Below are positions 35,201 through 47,089 of a stretch of 64,000 nt of DNA, one piece after another. The DNA is taken from assembly GCA_024036415.1 (NCBI GenBank), contig JAMWET010005007.1, positions 992,001-1,056,000 on the forward strand, written 5' to 3'. How positions within the stretch are numbered: the stretch's first letter is position 1; every line of letters begins with the position of its first letter. Origin of the DNA: Prochilodus magdalenae (taxonomy: Eukaryota; Chordata; Actinopteri; Characiformes; Prochilodontidae). The notes beneath the pieces were generated by a model. It worked only from the letters and a program-made list of their open reading frames with translations. It had not been told where the DNA came from and ran no database searches. A program made the position numbers and the translations under genes.

Positions 35201-38084
35201 CTGTGTTCTTTTTCTGCTGCAGTTAGTAGAACATAATCTAAATAAAATCCATACTGGAGTAATACATAAAAATGATCGGTCCAGTTAATTAGAACTGACT
35301 TGAGTGTGATTTAAATTAATATTAATACCTTGTGCATTTTTAACACAGTTTTGTGTTAAACTTGTAGTGGCCCCTCTCTGGGTGGTCAGGAAATTATAGG
35401 TTACATGAGGTCTGTACAGGACCATTAATGCAGCGTGCATTCTTTTTTCTATAAGCCTTTTTTTTTATTCAGTCAAGGCACAACAATAGTATTGCTGTGT
35501 ACACATTACCAAGGACACAGGTTAACGTAAAGCCAACAACTAGTGCAACACATAAAGCTTCCATGCACTCTTCACCAGCACAAGAAATTACCCCAGTAAA
35601 GATATGTATAATAAAGATGGAAAAAAGCATAAACTTAAAAAAGCAAGGCGTGAATTTTAGTTTTATTTGGCAGACAGAAGGAGGTAGTGTGCAGATCACT
35701 GCCAGCAGGGACTATAGCTATGTCCGAAGTGGCATACTTCCATACTGTACAGTATGCGAGAATAGTTAGAATATCTTGTGCTTGTTTGCTTGACTAATAG
35801 ATACAGCGATTAGTTGTTATTTGAGTGTGTTTGCTTAACCAGTTCCAAAGCTCTCATCAACTAAGTGCAGTATTTTCACTTCACTACAGTTAACAGTCAT
35901 CTAAGGTTATTAAAGCTGAATAGTCATCCCTTTAAATTAATTTGGTTGTGCTGCTCGTGGAATTTCATCAGACTCCATGCAAAGTGGACCGCCCCGACGT
36001 GAACATCAAACTGATAGTAAACTATTTGTGTGGAGAAAACCTGGAGAAGAATGGATAGTCTAAAGCATAGAAGTGGAAATGCCCCCTTTTCTAAGGTCCT
36101 GGAATGTTTTTTTTTTGGGTTGACATCTTGTTTTCTAACAGTGAACTGAATACATTATTAACCATTGAAGACAAAACATTGTGGAGACACTTTGCCTGTA
36201 TAGAACAAACAGTCATACCAATGCTTGTGACCAATACCAATGAGTGCTGGCAGTATAGTTTGTAAAACATTTCTGACTGTATACTCATTTATCTGTACCA
36301 GAGATATGACTTTTGGCCAATTATTGTGACCAGTAACTGACAATTCAACCTATAATTGTCAGACCAACCTATAATTACTGACACCAGCCTTGAACACATC
36401 GAACACAGTACTTCAGGGCTCTAAGCTTTATTGAATGAAAAAAACACCACCCTAGGACAACAGATATGCCAATAACGTAATGTAGTTACTTAAAGACGGT
36501 AGCTCACAGTTTCTAAGGCTTTTCGTCATTAGATTAACTACATTAGTGTAAGACTGAATTATGCTCTGTCTGAATGCCCTTGATGTAATAGTGCTGTAAA
36601 TTACATTTAGGATGGTTTCATCTCTAAATTCCTCTTTATTAACAGCTCTGGCGCTATGGGTTCAAATTAAGTGTCACTGCTGATGCCAGAAAACATGGTG
36701 ATGTGCATCACTAAGCAGGGCTACTAGAATAAGCTGCCGTCCTGCACCCTCATGCGTACAATTTGAGAAGCAGCCTATTCAACAGATTAAACTGCCTGGT
36801 TACTCGTAAGCATTGGTCAAGCATTTATGTAATTGTTAGTCAGCGGTTAATCAGTTAACCAGTAACATTTCGAATCAATAGTATGTAGCATTTAGCAAGA
36901 AAAAAGCAGCCTTACCTTCATCGACCTCTAAGCACGTCCCCCCAGTGTTCAGTTCTAGATGGATAGCAAGCTCATTTCAAAGGATAGGAGTCATTCACTC
37001 AGGAGATACACCAAGCTCAACGTGGACAGTAAATTACTTAGCATCTCTGGTCTGCTCAGCATCCTATGCACGTCCTCTGGCCTGAACCCAGCAGCCAGGG
37101 CGGGATTTACTGATCCTGGGGCCCTGTGTGAAAGACAGGAATCAAGACATTTATGGATGGACACTTAGAAATTAGGAGGCAAGCTTTGATTTCCAGAGTG
37201 TCTGCACTGGAAAAAATAAAAATAAAAAACGTTATCTAAGGAAATGAAACTTTGAATCTAGGCCATATGTTTAATATTTCATCATTTGAGATGACTGCAG
37301 GAATAATGTTTCTATAACACACTTATGGCCTTTTAGCACTAAAGTAATTGTATTAGATTAGCTAACCTTACTGTACTGTTAGATACTTAAGCATGTTTTA
37401 AGACATATTGCATGAAATAAGCATGTGTCAACATACAAAACCAATAACAGAAAATGCATCCATTATGCCCTAGGAACCTGCCTAATTTTGCCTTGTGCTA
37501 AGACCACCTCTGCCAGGAGAGTACTGTGCTCTCATTCTGTGTCCGCCTTATTGTACACTACACTCTGAGTCAAGTGTCCCACTGTTTGTTAGTGCAGCTC
37601 AGACATGCTTCCGTTTCTTAAGGCCACTATAAATCAGAGTGACAGCTCGCAGCCTTCACTATGATGAATTGTATTAAAGAGTAGAGTAATCATATGGCTC
37701 ATTTGACCCCCATTCGGCAAAGCCAGCTCTTATCTGATGTCCCAAGGCTGCCATCAGTTGCACTTGTAAGTCATAGATGACTACTATTGTTACAGCACAG
37801 TACCAGGTAGTGATGGATAATCCTCCTATGAGGAAACAACAGTTAACTAGAAAACAGATGCACTGTGCGGATTGGTCTCATGTCTTCAGGTTAAGATGTT
37901 CTCTTTGGATTTTTTTTTTCAAATTAAAGGACTGTTTGCCATTGCAAGTGGCATTGCCATTGGATTAAGGTGGAGGGACGGGGCGTGTCCATTTGGGGTT
38001 GACGCCCTACCACTTTTTGACCAAATTGGTCAATGCATGTTTCTTCTTAACTCTACTAACCACTGGACTATAGGCACAATCAGC
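32291..38084. other. Long inferred intronic stretch, no gene recognised
   Basis: No open frame with recognisable features. A fragment at 35715-35765 (GTCCGAAGTGGCATACTTCC ATACTGTACAGTATG) resembles the end of the candidate element at 54241-55485. At 36340-36390 AACCTATAATTGTCAGAC is followed by a close repeat, CAACCTATAATTACTGAC. Otherwise plain AT-rich sequence. Confidence 0.5.
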
Positions 38085-38235
38085 AGACAGTGAAACATGG
38101 TGGCTGAACCTTTGCAGTCTTTGGTGATGTTAACGCTGATGAAATCATTTGCATGTCTCACAGTGTCAAGCCTACCCACAAGTTTCTGGCAGTTGATTTC
38201 TTCTGGGTGCAATGATTTGTGTTTTTTGCCTAGAA
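38085..38235 (-). mobile_element. Short Tc1-like remnant, same family as 6351-6935
   Basis: On minus: TTGCACCCAGAAGAAATCAA, CTTGTGGGTAGGCTTGACAC TGTGAGACATGCAAATG, then GCGTTAACATCACCAAAGAC, which aligns to the ACATCACCAATGACTGCAAT block of the copy at 30925. Most of the transposase region is deleted. Confidence 0.7.
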
Positions 38236-38299
38236 GTGCCATGGTCTGTATATGGCTGTTGTGCCACTGTTTTTTTTTTTTTTCAAACCAATAAAGTGC

Positions 38300-39304
38300 C
38301 CATCTACTTTTGTTGGTATGATGCTAGAGCTGGTGCACTATGATCTTACATAAAGCCTGCATTCATATTACCAGGCTAAAGTGATTTTTGCCCATCTGTA
38401 TTAAATGGAATGTTTTAACAGAGACGTGGACACACAATCTGATCTTCTTTTTTTTATATGTGAGTCACTTACCAGTGTTTACATTGTAAGCTTTACTGCC
38501 TAATTCTGATCTGTTCCTCACATCCGACCTTTTCGCCTAGATGACTCCCATTCATGTTGGTAAGTTTCCCATATCTGTATTTAGTCTAAACAAACAAGTG
38601 CTCTGAAATGACCCATAGATAAATAATATTACATAAATAATGTGTCATGAACAACAACAAATTACCAAACTGACATCATGAGACTTTTCTTATCTTTTGC
38701 TCTCAGCGATTAATAATTTGGGACAAATGTTAAAAAATTCCAGGCCTTCTGAAATGATCTGTCTACCGACCGAAGCTTCACATTTGCTGCCATGCTGCCA
38801 GGATAGCATGTGCATGCGTAATAGAAAAGGCACATGAATTCTGATCTGACTGATTTCATTAAAGGTGATATATTACACCCCTTTTCCACAAGGTGCCACA
38901 GTTCCCTGGAATCTTAATGAAATATCTTTGGTCAAAATACCACAAGCATCAAGCGCTACATTACTCTTCTTACCTTAAACAGGGCTTTTTGTGTTAATCA
39001 GATTATTCAAGTCATCCTACAACAAACTAATAGTAGTAGACTAATTGTGTGGGTCCTGCAGCAGGTAACGGCAAAAAAATGTCATATCCATTAATATATG
39101 ATCTTTTAATATACTGTATATTAGTGTTAGCTAGGGCTAAATGGATAAAGAAACACAGAGTATATATTTTTTTAATTACCTGCATCTGCAACTTTACATT
39201 GAGACGCCACAACATTAAAGAGGGATCAATACCAGCTGTTTTAAAAGGCTCAATACCAACTGACTTAGAAGCTGGACAGGTAGACTGAGACACTACCATA
39301 CAGC
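38300..39304. other. Inferred intronic sequence, no gene recognised
   Basis: A T run at 38269-38283 lies just upstream. No feature recognised. Confidence 0.5.
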
Positions 39305-39500
39305 TTAACCTCATGGGCTGGAGGTTAGAGAACCAGTATTCTGACCAAAGAGTTGCTGGTTCAAGTCACTGAACCAGCAGGAATAACTGAAGTGCCCTTG
39401 AACAAGCCACCTAACCCCCAACTGCTCCCTGAGTGCAACTGATAGGGCTGCTCACCGTGTTGGGCAAGTGTGTTTACTAGTGTCTGTGTACTAGACTACA
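39305..39500 (+). mobile_element. tRNA-derived SINE
   Basis: GGGCTGGAGGTTAGAGAACC (about 39315) and TTGCTGGTTCAAGTCACTG (about 39353) occupy the positions of the internal promoter boxes A and B of a tRNA-derived SINE. They are followed by a body CCTTGAACAAGCCACCTAAC, CAACTGCTCCCTGAGTGCAA and GGGCTGCTCACC, which I recall from fish SINEs. The tail fades into TGTGTACTAG-type sequence. Confidence 0.7.
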
Positions 39501-39710
39501 TTATGTACAGTATGTGTATGATATATGTATACTTAATAAGGGCACTTGAGTGTATAATTAACTGCTAGTGCGCCGTTCTGTCATTTGTAGTGATGCTGCA
39601 TACTGTACAAATGTTCTGCTCCTATGACTTTCAGACTTGCATTATGCACATAGACTGTATAGTACATAGCATTTATATTGTACATTTTCTTAATTTATAT
39701 ACATATATAT

Positions 39711-39937
39711 ATCGTCACTGTCCAAAGAAAAAAAGTATCTCCAAAATTGCAACTTTACAGGAGAGGCCAAAAACCTCCTTTAACTTTAATGTAAGTCAAT
39801 GGAACCAGATGTCTTTCCTAACAGCTTTGGGCCATTTTTGTTGTTCCATTTATCATGAGATTCTTACTCTCAAATGATGCATAAAAGTGAAAATGGACAA
39901 AAGTGGAGATACATGTTTTTCATTGAACAGCGACGAT
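39711..39937. mobile_element. Non-coding MITE with inverted ends
   Basis: The left end ATCGTCACTGTCCAAAGAAA (39711) and GTATCTCCA are mirrored at the right by TGGAGATACATG and CATTGAACAGCGACGAT (ending 39937). The inverted repeats of about 34 bp are some 80% alike, flanked by ATAT on both sides. The 227-bp element has no open frame and resembles a common fish MITE (from memory). Confidence 0.75.
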
Positions 39938-39954
39938 ATATTTTTCCCCTCTAG

Positions 39955-40115
39955 TCTTTTCTGTGCTTCTTGATTTAGTACTTAGTATTTATATTGTAAT
40001 GTAATTGGTAGTAGTTGTAGTCCAGGAGAAGGTGCAGAGTAAGAGTTTCCTTGTACAGTGCAACTGCTTGTTTCTCTGTGCATGTGACAATAAAAGCTTG
40101 TATCTTGAATTTTAA
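39955..40115 (+). mobile_element. LINE-type 3' tail fragment
   Basis: Ends CTGTGCATGTGACAATAAAA GCTTGTATCTTGAA, similar in design to the tail at 26220-26608. No coding sequence. Confidence 0.45.
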
Positions 40116-40119
40116 ATGT

Positions 40120-41640
40120 GGGTGTTTCACTTCATGGAAGGCTTAAATGCACATAACTCCTCTCTGTGCAAGCACAATTTACAAATGATTCTAAAATCAT
40201 TAACAGTGGAACATGAACATTTCTAAATGTATGTGCACAAGAATGGCAACAGTGAGTTTTTTCGTATTATGTCCTCTTCAAAGCCCCATGACCACAAATA
40301 GAAAATGTCCACACAGTTTTGAAAACATCAGATCCGTGTCACATTCAGGCAGTTAGACTTGTGCATCTTCAGTCTAGTAATGTGAACCTGACCTCATATG
40401 TGGTTGATGTTTTCAGCAACACCTAAACTGAAGGTGTAATTGAAGCAAATGCTGCAAAGCCAATGCATCTGACCTTTTTTCACCTTGGGATAGGTCTAGA
40501 AAAAAATAGCTGATAGCTGCTCAGTGTAAATTCTCTCATCATCAGCAGCCTGTGCAACTAGTAAGTTGATTTTATTTATGATGCAAATGGAGAAATTAAA
40601 GCAATGTTACTGATTGGGAAGTGTGCGTGCAGATCGTTTTAGGGTACAGGTTCATTCAAGTTAAAGACAGATATGAGTCACTTACTTGTGCAAGTGAAAA
40701 AAAATGGAAAATAAGATTAGCTATCATTTGTGAGGACAGAGTTGGTGGCATTGTGTTTGGAAAGAATGTGTGGAAGGGTCCCTTTGTCACTCATTATGTT
40801 TCATTATGTTTTCAGGATTAGTTTAGCATTCTCCTCCAACAGCGTTCAGGCTGTGGCAATGTTGGTTCTTAACGCTTCATCTGATTTTATGTTTTCAGTT
40901 GGTATTTTTATCATCACCTCATTTACTTAATCTGTCTTACTGTTACATCTCTGCGTTCATGTATGTCTGAAGACTCTGAAGCAGGGAGTAAGATGTGTAA
41001 CGGCAGAGCCAAGTCAGAGGATTAAGCCATCTGCCCCCACCTGTTCTTAACAAACATATTGAAATGCAGGAGTCCTCCCTTCAGTTAGCTTTAACGACAG
41101 GCTTAAGAAAATTACTCTGGAAGTGCTAACGTTTTTAGACACTGCCTGACATAAGTGTGAATATGGTGAATCACCGCTGGATGACAACAGCAGATTAAAA
41201 TCAAAGTGCGGCCCTGGCGCGGCTGCAGCATTAAACACAAAAGCCATTATTCTGCTAGTTAAGAACCATGCCTGCAGAATTTCACTCTATGAATTACCAA
41301 GCAGGCTGGGGAACAAGGAAAGCAGCTACGCTTGGCCTCAGAAAGCAGCGCAGGACCCAATTTACAGTCTCGGTTATGGAGATAAACAGCTTGTCATTAA
41401 GACTCGGGAAGCATTTCATTTCTCGCTTCCCCATTTGTGAGGAAGTGTCATTCATTAAAAAAGGAGTCCTGCAGTAAAATGAAGAAATAGGTCACAAAAA
41501 ATCTAATAAAACTACAGGTGACATTTACATAGCAGACATGTCTCCATCACTTCCCCTACCACTAATTTAAAATCTACAGTCTCATTGAAAGGTCAAAGCT
41601 AAATTCTTATTTTTTTATATATACATTGAGGACATTTGGC
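40120..41640. other. Inferred intronic sequence, no gene recognised
   Basis: Free of recognisable repeats. The stretch 40960-41470 is moderately GC-balanced with no repeats and could be conserved non-coding sequence, which I cannot test here. Confidence 0.45.
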
Positions 41641-41649
41641 TTTAGATCA

Positions 41650-42060
41650 AAAGATGAAATTTTAGCTTTTATATCCTGATATTAAACAAATTAGAACAAT
41701 TAACATGCGTCAAGCTGCAAACCAACTGACATTATTGCATCTAAATTGTTGCATTGTGTTTCTATTTTGTGATGCTTTCAGGTTTTAGTGCAGTGTCTTT
41801 CAGTTGTTGCTGGCTGTAGGGTTCTTTCTTTTAGTTTCCTTTACAGAGGGGAAACGCATGCTTATTCGGGATCAGATCTGATGATTCTATATCCTTATAT
41901 TTAGACCTAGATGGGTCAAACAACCTAGAACACTAAATATTTGGTTACTTGGAAGAATAGCATCAAGCCGCAGACACTCATCATCTATAAATTGTTGCAT
42001 GTTCTTCCATGTTTTAGCAGAGCTTCTTTCAGTTGTTGCTGGTTTTGAATGGGGGGAGCT
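41650..42060. repeat. Two diverged copies of one repeat segment
   Basis: Segment 1 (about 41660-41830) and segment 2 (about 41885-42055) share, in order, TATATCC, AGAACAATTA/AGAACACTAA, CATCTAAATTGTTGCAT / CATCTATAAATTGTTGCAT, and TTTCAGTTGTTGCTGGCTGT / TTTCAGTTGTTGCTGGTTTT. They resemble the non-coding or decayed coding part of a fish DNA transposon. The exact family is not recognised. Confidence 0.6.
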
Positions 42061-42699
42061 TTCTCTGGTGGGGGTGTCCTGGCAATCCTAGTAGGCGTGC
42101 AATTAAATACTTTTACTCTGGACAACTGGAAAGCGTAATGATCTACGTCCCTGCCCCTTAGTACAAGTAGTCTCGGTACTTATAAAAAAACAGGCGTGTT
42201 GGTGCCTATTCTGTTGTATGCAGAGGCTAAAAAAATGGCAGTATGCTTGAGTGAATGCAAAGCCAGACCACTAATAGATATGGTTGGAGGGGGTTCAGAA
42301 ACTTTGACACGGTGGCAACCGATAGTGTTAATATTGAAAGTATGTAAGGCCATATGCCAACTCCGCCTTCCTAACCAATGTACAGGATAGGTGAGACGCC
42401 CCTACTGCTGAGTAAGCATACAAAGACAATAAGCAAACCAGAATATAGAATATTTATAAAAATATATATATTTATAATATATAATTTAATATAATATAAA
42501 TATAAGTTAAGCTTTTGAATTATTCAGTTTTTTTATTAGCTCAAAAGAAATTAGATAAAAGTGAAGTGAAACAAAAAAAAAGTTTCAATATCACTGATCT
42601 CAGATTCTTAACATTTCCCTAACTTAATTACCAAAGACCTCTGAACAGTCCCCTGAATTCAACAGGTAGTATGAAATTCGTTGTCACAAAATATATACA
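42061..42699. other. Inferred intronic sequence, AT-rich centre
   Basis: 42445-42510 is an AT-only-like stretch (AAAATATATATATTTATAAT). No other feature. Confidence 0.5.
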
Positions 42700-43274
42700 C
42701 ACAAAAGTGTGTCATAAAAAATAAACACAAACATGAGTACATCCCTCACATTTTTCTAAATGTTTGATTATATCTTTATATGGCACAACACTGAAGATAA
42801 GACACTTTGATACAATGTAAAGTAGTCAGTGTACACCTGCTGAAATTTGTGGTGCCCTCAAAATAACACAGCCATTAATGTCTGAACTGCTGGGAACGAA
42901 AGCAAGTACATCCCAATTTTCACTGAACACCCCCACTGACACCCTCCGTGGTGTGACTTGTTAGTGGCACAAGGTCTCAGGTGTGAATGTGGAGCAGGTG
43001 TGTTAATTTTGGTGTTGTCGGTCTCACACCGTCCCATACTGGCCACTGGAAGTTCAACATGCCACCTCATAGCAAAGAACTAAAAAACAGAAGTGTTGCT
43101 CTACATAAAGATGGCCTAGGCTATATGAACAACGCCAACACTCTGAACCTGAGCTGCAGCATGGTGGCCAAGACCATACAGCGGTTTAATTTATTACAAG
43201 CTGTACACTGACTACTTTGCATTGTATCAACATGTCATATCTTCAGTGTTCTCCCATGAAAAGTGGTATACTCA

Positions 43275-43275
<1 letters not shown>
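42700..43275 (+). mobile_element. Internally deleted Tc1-like element
   Basis: The left inverted repeat (about 42735-42836, GAGTACATCCCTCACATTTT ... AAAGTAGTCAGTGTACA) is mirrored by CTGTACACTGACTACTTTGC and TCATATCTTCAGTGTTCTCC at 43200-43258. Between them, on plus, the transposase N-terminus survives: CCACCTCATAGCAAAGAACT followed by SVALHKDGLGYMNNANTLN and SMVAKTIQRFN, the DNA-binding helix-turn-helix. The catalytic domain is entirely deleted. The right repeat is itself shortened and runs into the GT microsatellite. Confidence 0.85.

Positions 43276-43322
<47 letters not shown>
43276..43322. repeat. (GT)n microsatellite
   Basis: Pure GT run of about 23 repeats at the right end of the deleted Tc1 element. 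Confidence 0.97.
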
Positions 43323-43323
<1 letters not shown>

Positions 43324-43325
<2 letters not shown>

Positions 43326-43351
43326 GGCTGGGGGGTGGGGGGGTTGGGGCG
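43324..43351 (+). repeat. G-run cluster
   Basis: TTGGGCTGGGGGGTGGGGGG GTTGGGGCG carries four runs of three or more G within 28 bases, which fits the simple G-quadruplex pattern. It directly follows the GT run. Confidence 0.6.
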
Positions 43352-43934
43352 TGCTAGACCAACATTTTCCATCAGAATTCGCAGTTTGTAAAATTGTTTC
43401 GATACTGGTGGGTGTTTCACGTCATCAATAAAGATTAGTGAGCCTGTTCGATGCCAGCTGGCACTCAGGAGTGCAAAGGGTCATGGAGGACCATCATATT
43501 TCTCCGTTTGCTGCTGGTTCACTTGCTACAGGAGAGGTTGGTGGAAGGAACTAGGAAAGGCTTCTTTCATCCTGACTCTTTGTCTACTGTGCATTATGTT
43601 TCTGCTTGCATATAGTGAGGGACTGCTACCCTTTTACTGCGTCTGTATTGTCCTGCATTAATCATTATTATATATTTCATTGTCCTAACTGCTTTAATGA
43701 AGGAGGTCTCATTATTCTAACAACGTATTTAGGAAGATGGCTAATCAGATAGCTGAAACAATGTCTCCAAGGAATAATATGTAAAAAATATGAAGTTGGA
43801 GAACTAGTAGTTATAGATGAGCTATAAAAGTCTATAATTGAACTTTTCTGTGTCAAGGTTCTAGATAGAGAGAAGTAAAATGATTAGTTGAAAGATAAAA
43901 CAGGTTGCAAAAAATGTCTATGTTCAGTCAAAAC
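43352..43934. other. Inferred intronic sequence, no gene recognised
   Basis: No feature recognised. Confidence 0.5.
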
Positions 43935-44200
43935 AAGCAGGTCCTGGGTTTGATTTCCAGCTGAGGCATCCTTGTGAGTTTGCATGTTCTCCCCATGTCT
44001 GTGTAAGTTTCCTCCCACAGTCCTAAGACATGCTAGCAGGTGAATTAGAGATGCTAAATAGCCTTTGGATGTGAACGTGTGAACGTGTATCTTCGCCTTA
44101 TGTTGGGTTGGTGGCCTGTCCAGGGTGATTCCTGCCTTCTGCCCAATAAGTGGTGGGATAGGCTCAGGGGATAAGTGGCTCAGAAGGTGAATGAATGAGC
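43935..44200 (+). mobile_element. tRNA-derived SINE, 5'-truncated
   Basis: Box-B-like GTCCTGGGTTTGATTTCC (about 43942) is followed by a body with GTTTGCATGTTCTCCCCATG, TTTCCTCCCACAGTCCTAAG ACATGC, TGGCCTGTCCAGGGTGATTC CTGCCTTCTGCCC, and a tail AAGGTGAATGAATGA. This is a very common fish SINE-type body (from memory). The box A half is missing. Confidence 0.75.
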
Positions 44201-45009
44201 CCTGTCTCACCCTAGCTCACCCACTCTGTAGTGATCCAACACCAGAGTTATTACGCCCTTACACTGCCTCCAAAGTTGCTGTGCATTGTGGGATGGTGAG
44301 ATAAGCTTGCTGGTGGGCGGGTAATAAGGATTGTAGTATATGACATCATCTTGTAAATGAGGAAAGTCCTGGACTTCCAGCAAGGTTTTTTATGCAGTTG
44401 AGAACAGTGGTTTCTGTGGGAGTGTGTTTCTCCCTCTGGTGTGAGCTTTGGCCCATGGATGTAGGTTTCCATATGACCAATAGGCACACGTCCTGACCAA
44501 TATTTTGGGAGGACAGAATTGGACCAATATTTGAACTAATTAGTTTGTGTTGTCTTTGGAGTGAGGTCATATAAAGGGGTTATACTTTCGCAACAGAGTC
44601 TCATGCAAAAATCTGTAGCCAACTATATCTCTGCAAAATTATATGATACAGCTCTAATATACACGCCTGTAGAGACAAACCTGCTCAGCAAATCTACCTT
44701 TGAATTGATTCATTTTGAATGAAGTGCCAGTTGGAAAGAGCGCCAAGGTACCAATGTTTAAATGTGCATTCGGGGTCGGAGATGCTGCGATTGCTTTAGT
44801 TTTGCCACACCACTCATACCGCATAAAATAGATAACTTCAATGTGCTTTGCAGAGGCTATGTCTCCAAGACAACATTTAGCCATGCTTGCATTTGATTGG
44901 GTAAGAGTAAGGAGGCTATCTGAAGGCTGACATCACAACGTCCAAGTACTGTGCTTATTGTAGGACACGGAGGAGGCGAGAGCTAATCAGTGCAGTGGTA
45001 TTTCACATG
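44201..45009. other. Inferred intronic sequence, no gene recognised
   Basis: No feature recognised. Chance open frames on minus (up to 78 codons) only. Confidence 0.5.
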
Positions 45010-45708
45010 ACATACTCAGTATCCATTTTATCTGCTCCTTTTATCACATAGGAGCACTACAATTACAGACTGTAGTCCATCTGTTTCTCTGCATACTTTG
45101 TTAGCCCCCTTTCACCCTGTTCTTCTGCGGTCAGGACCACCACAGAGCACATTTTATTTGGGTGGTGGGTCATTCTCAGCACTGCAGTGACACTGACATG
45201 GTACTTGTGTGTTAGTTTGTGTTGTATTGTATTTATGCATACTGTGTCCACTCACTGTCCACTCTATTAGAACTCCAACCATGTTGGTCCATCTTCTAGA
45301 TGTAAAGTCAAAGACGCTAACTCATCTGCTGCTGCACAGTTTGTGTTGGTCATATTCTAGTCTTTCATCAGTGGTCACAAGACACTGCCCACAGGATGCT
45401 GTTGTCTGGTTTTGGTTGGTGGACTATTCTCAGTCCAGCAGTGACTGATCCGGTCATAGTGGCGCATCACACACTAACGCAACACCACCACCATGTCAGT
45501 GCCACTGCAGTGCTGAGAATGACCCATCTCCCAAATAATACCTGCTCTGTGGTGGACCTGTGGGGATCCTGACCCTAGGGGAACAGAGTGAAAGGGGTCT
45601 GATAATGTATGCAGCAAAACAGATGGACTACAGGCTGTAATTGTAGAACTGTGAAGTGCAAGTTTAATGGAGAATGAGTGTAGAAACAAGGAGGTGGTTT
45701 TAATGGTA
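45010..45708. mobile_element. Long palindromic (foldback-type) element, most complete copy
   Basis: The left arm (45010-45205) and right arm (45460-45708) are reverse complements in outline: GTCATTCTCAGCACTGCAGT is mirrored by ACTGCAGTGCTGAGAATGAC, and ATTACAGACTGTAGTCCATC by GATGGACTACAGGCTGTAAT. The middle has TCCACTCACTGTCCACTCTA and GGTGGACTATTCTCAGTCCA GCAGTGAC. It ends in ACAAGGAGGTGGTTTTAATG. No open frame codes for anything recognisable. Fragments occur at 32034, 49822 and 61255. I associate this family with otophysan fishes (from memory). Confidence 0.85.
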
Positions 45709-46489
45709 AAAGAGCTGTGAATGCTATAAAAAGAGATGAGATCGGGGGAGGGCTGTGTCACCCAGAAAGGATAACTAAGCATGATCTTAGACACTCACAC
45801 TCAGAAACCAGCACAGGTGGAATAATGTGCTTTATCACCCAAGCTTAAAGCACAAGCAACTGAAAAAGGCTCTTCCTGGTTTTGAGTGTTAAGTGGCCCC
45901 TTCCTCCACAATCTTCTATAGTTAAACATCTATTCTAAGCTTCTTTTAAGAGGATGGTTTGATGATTTCTTGATTCTGCATCTTTAGACTATATACGTAT
46001 CACTGGTGTTTCTGCCATGCCTGTTATTTCTCCTGTTTAGACAGCTACCATGACTAATAAATTGTAATTTGTTTTGGTGTATGTTATTTCTCATATAAAT
46101 TATGCTGGACAATATTTAGTAGAATTCAGAATAAGCACATGTATGTGCTCTGTCTGTAGAGCTGGAGCTCAGATTGCTGTGCTTCTGTAAATACATGTTC
46201 AGACCTGAAAATAATAGGACCTGGATGCCCTTAAAGGACCTGTTGGCCATTCTCTGATGAGACATCTGGTGGGAGAGATAGCAGGCATTCATGTCATCTG
46301 TGAATGAGACAGATGCTTAATGGTAAAATAATATAGGCTCATGTCTTCCTCTATCTGAAGCTTAATAGGTATAGAAATGTTATGAATGCTATGTGATCAT
46401 CATGCAGATTACGCAAATGTATAAAGCACTGTTATCTGCCCACCACAGCATATTTATACTCATTATCAAAACCCCCTCCCCAAAAAAAA
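45709..46489. other. Inferred intronic sequence, no gene recognised
   Basis: No feature recognised. Confidence 0.5.
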
Positions 46490-47070
46490 CAAAGTTGTAT
46501 CCAGAAGGAACCAAGTGACAGGAATGAAACTTGGTGGGTAGGTTTGACTTCATGAGACATGGGCATAATTCAAGTTTTACAATCGACTACGCATGTGATG
46601 TCAGTAAGGACAGGATTCATCACAGTACCTGACTGCTGATATATGGTCATCCTGTTGTGCATGCCTTCCATTCTGACTTGTGCTGTTGTGTTAATGGGTA
46701 GGATGGGTAGCATCCTTTGCAAGCTAAGCATCCCTCAGAGAAGAGTTCAAAGGCAATTTGACAAGTTGAAGGAGTTGGGATGTGGGGTGGTCTTATCAGT
46801 GACATGAAACATCTAGGAGACACAAACCTCAGAGAGAGAGAACTGACAAATTGTCTGACATACGCAGAATGACCCAACAGCCACATTTGTGGATATGCAG
46901 TGAGCAGTGGTGCCCTCCATGAGTCATCCTGTTAGTACAAGCAACATTGGCAGATGGCTGCACAGCACAGGACTACATGCACGCGTCCTGTTATGACATG
47001 GCGTACACTTTTAGCAATTTTTGTTCCTGGTTACCTTTAACTACCTTCCGAATAGCATTGCTAACACTAG
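46490..47070 (+). mobile_element. Tc1-like element, same family as 6351-6935
   Basis: 5' blocks ATCCAGAAGGAACCAAGTGA and GAAACTTGGTGGGTAGGTTT GAC match the copies at 6893 and 30945. The middle contains FDKLKELG (about 46757-46782), GAGAGAGAACTGACAAATTG and PHLW-like remnants, then CATTGGCAGATGGCTGCACA and GGACTACATGCACGCGTCCT (compare 31158-31200). It ends CCTTCCGAATAGCATTGC. The catalytic region is missing. Confidence 0.78.
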
Positions 47071-47089
47071 ATAACACAGTGAATATAGA

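Noticed and set aside
35469..35699. Hydrophobic 76-codon minus frame as a membrane protein
   Set aside because: Hydrophobicity follows from AT-rich codons (F, L, I). No other support.
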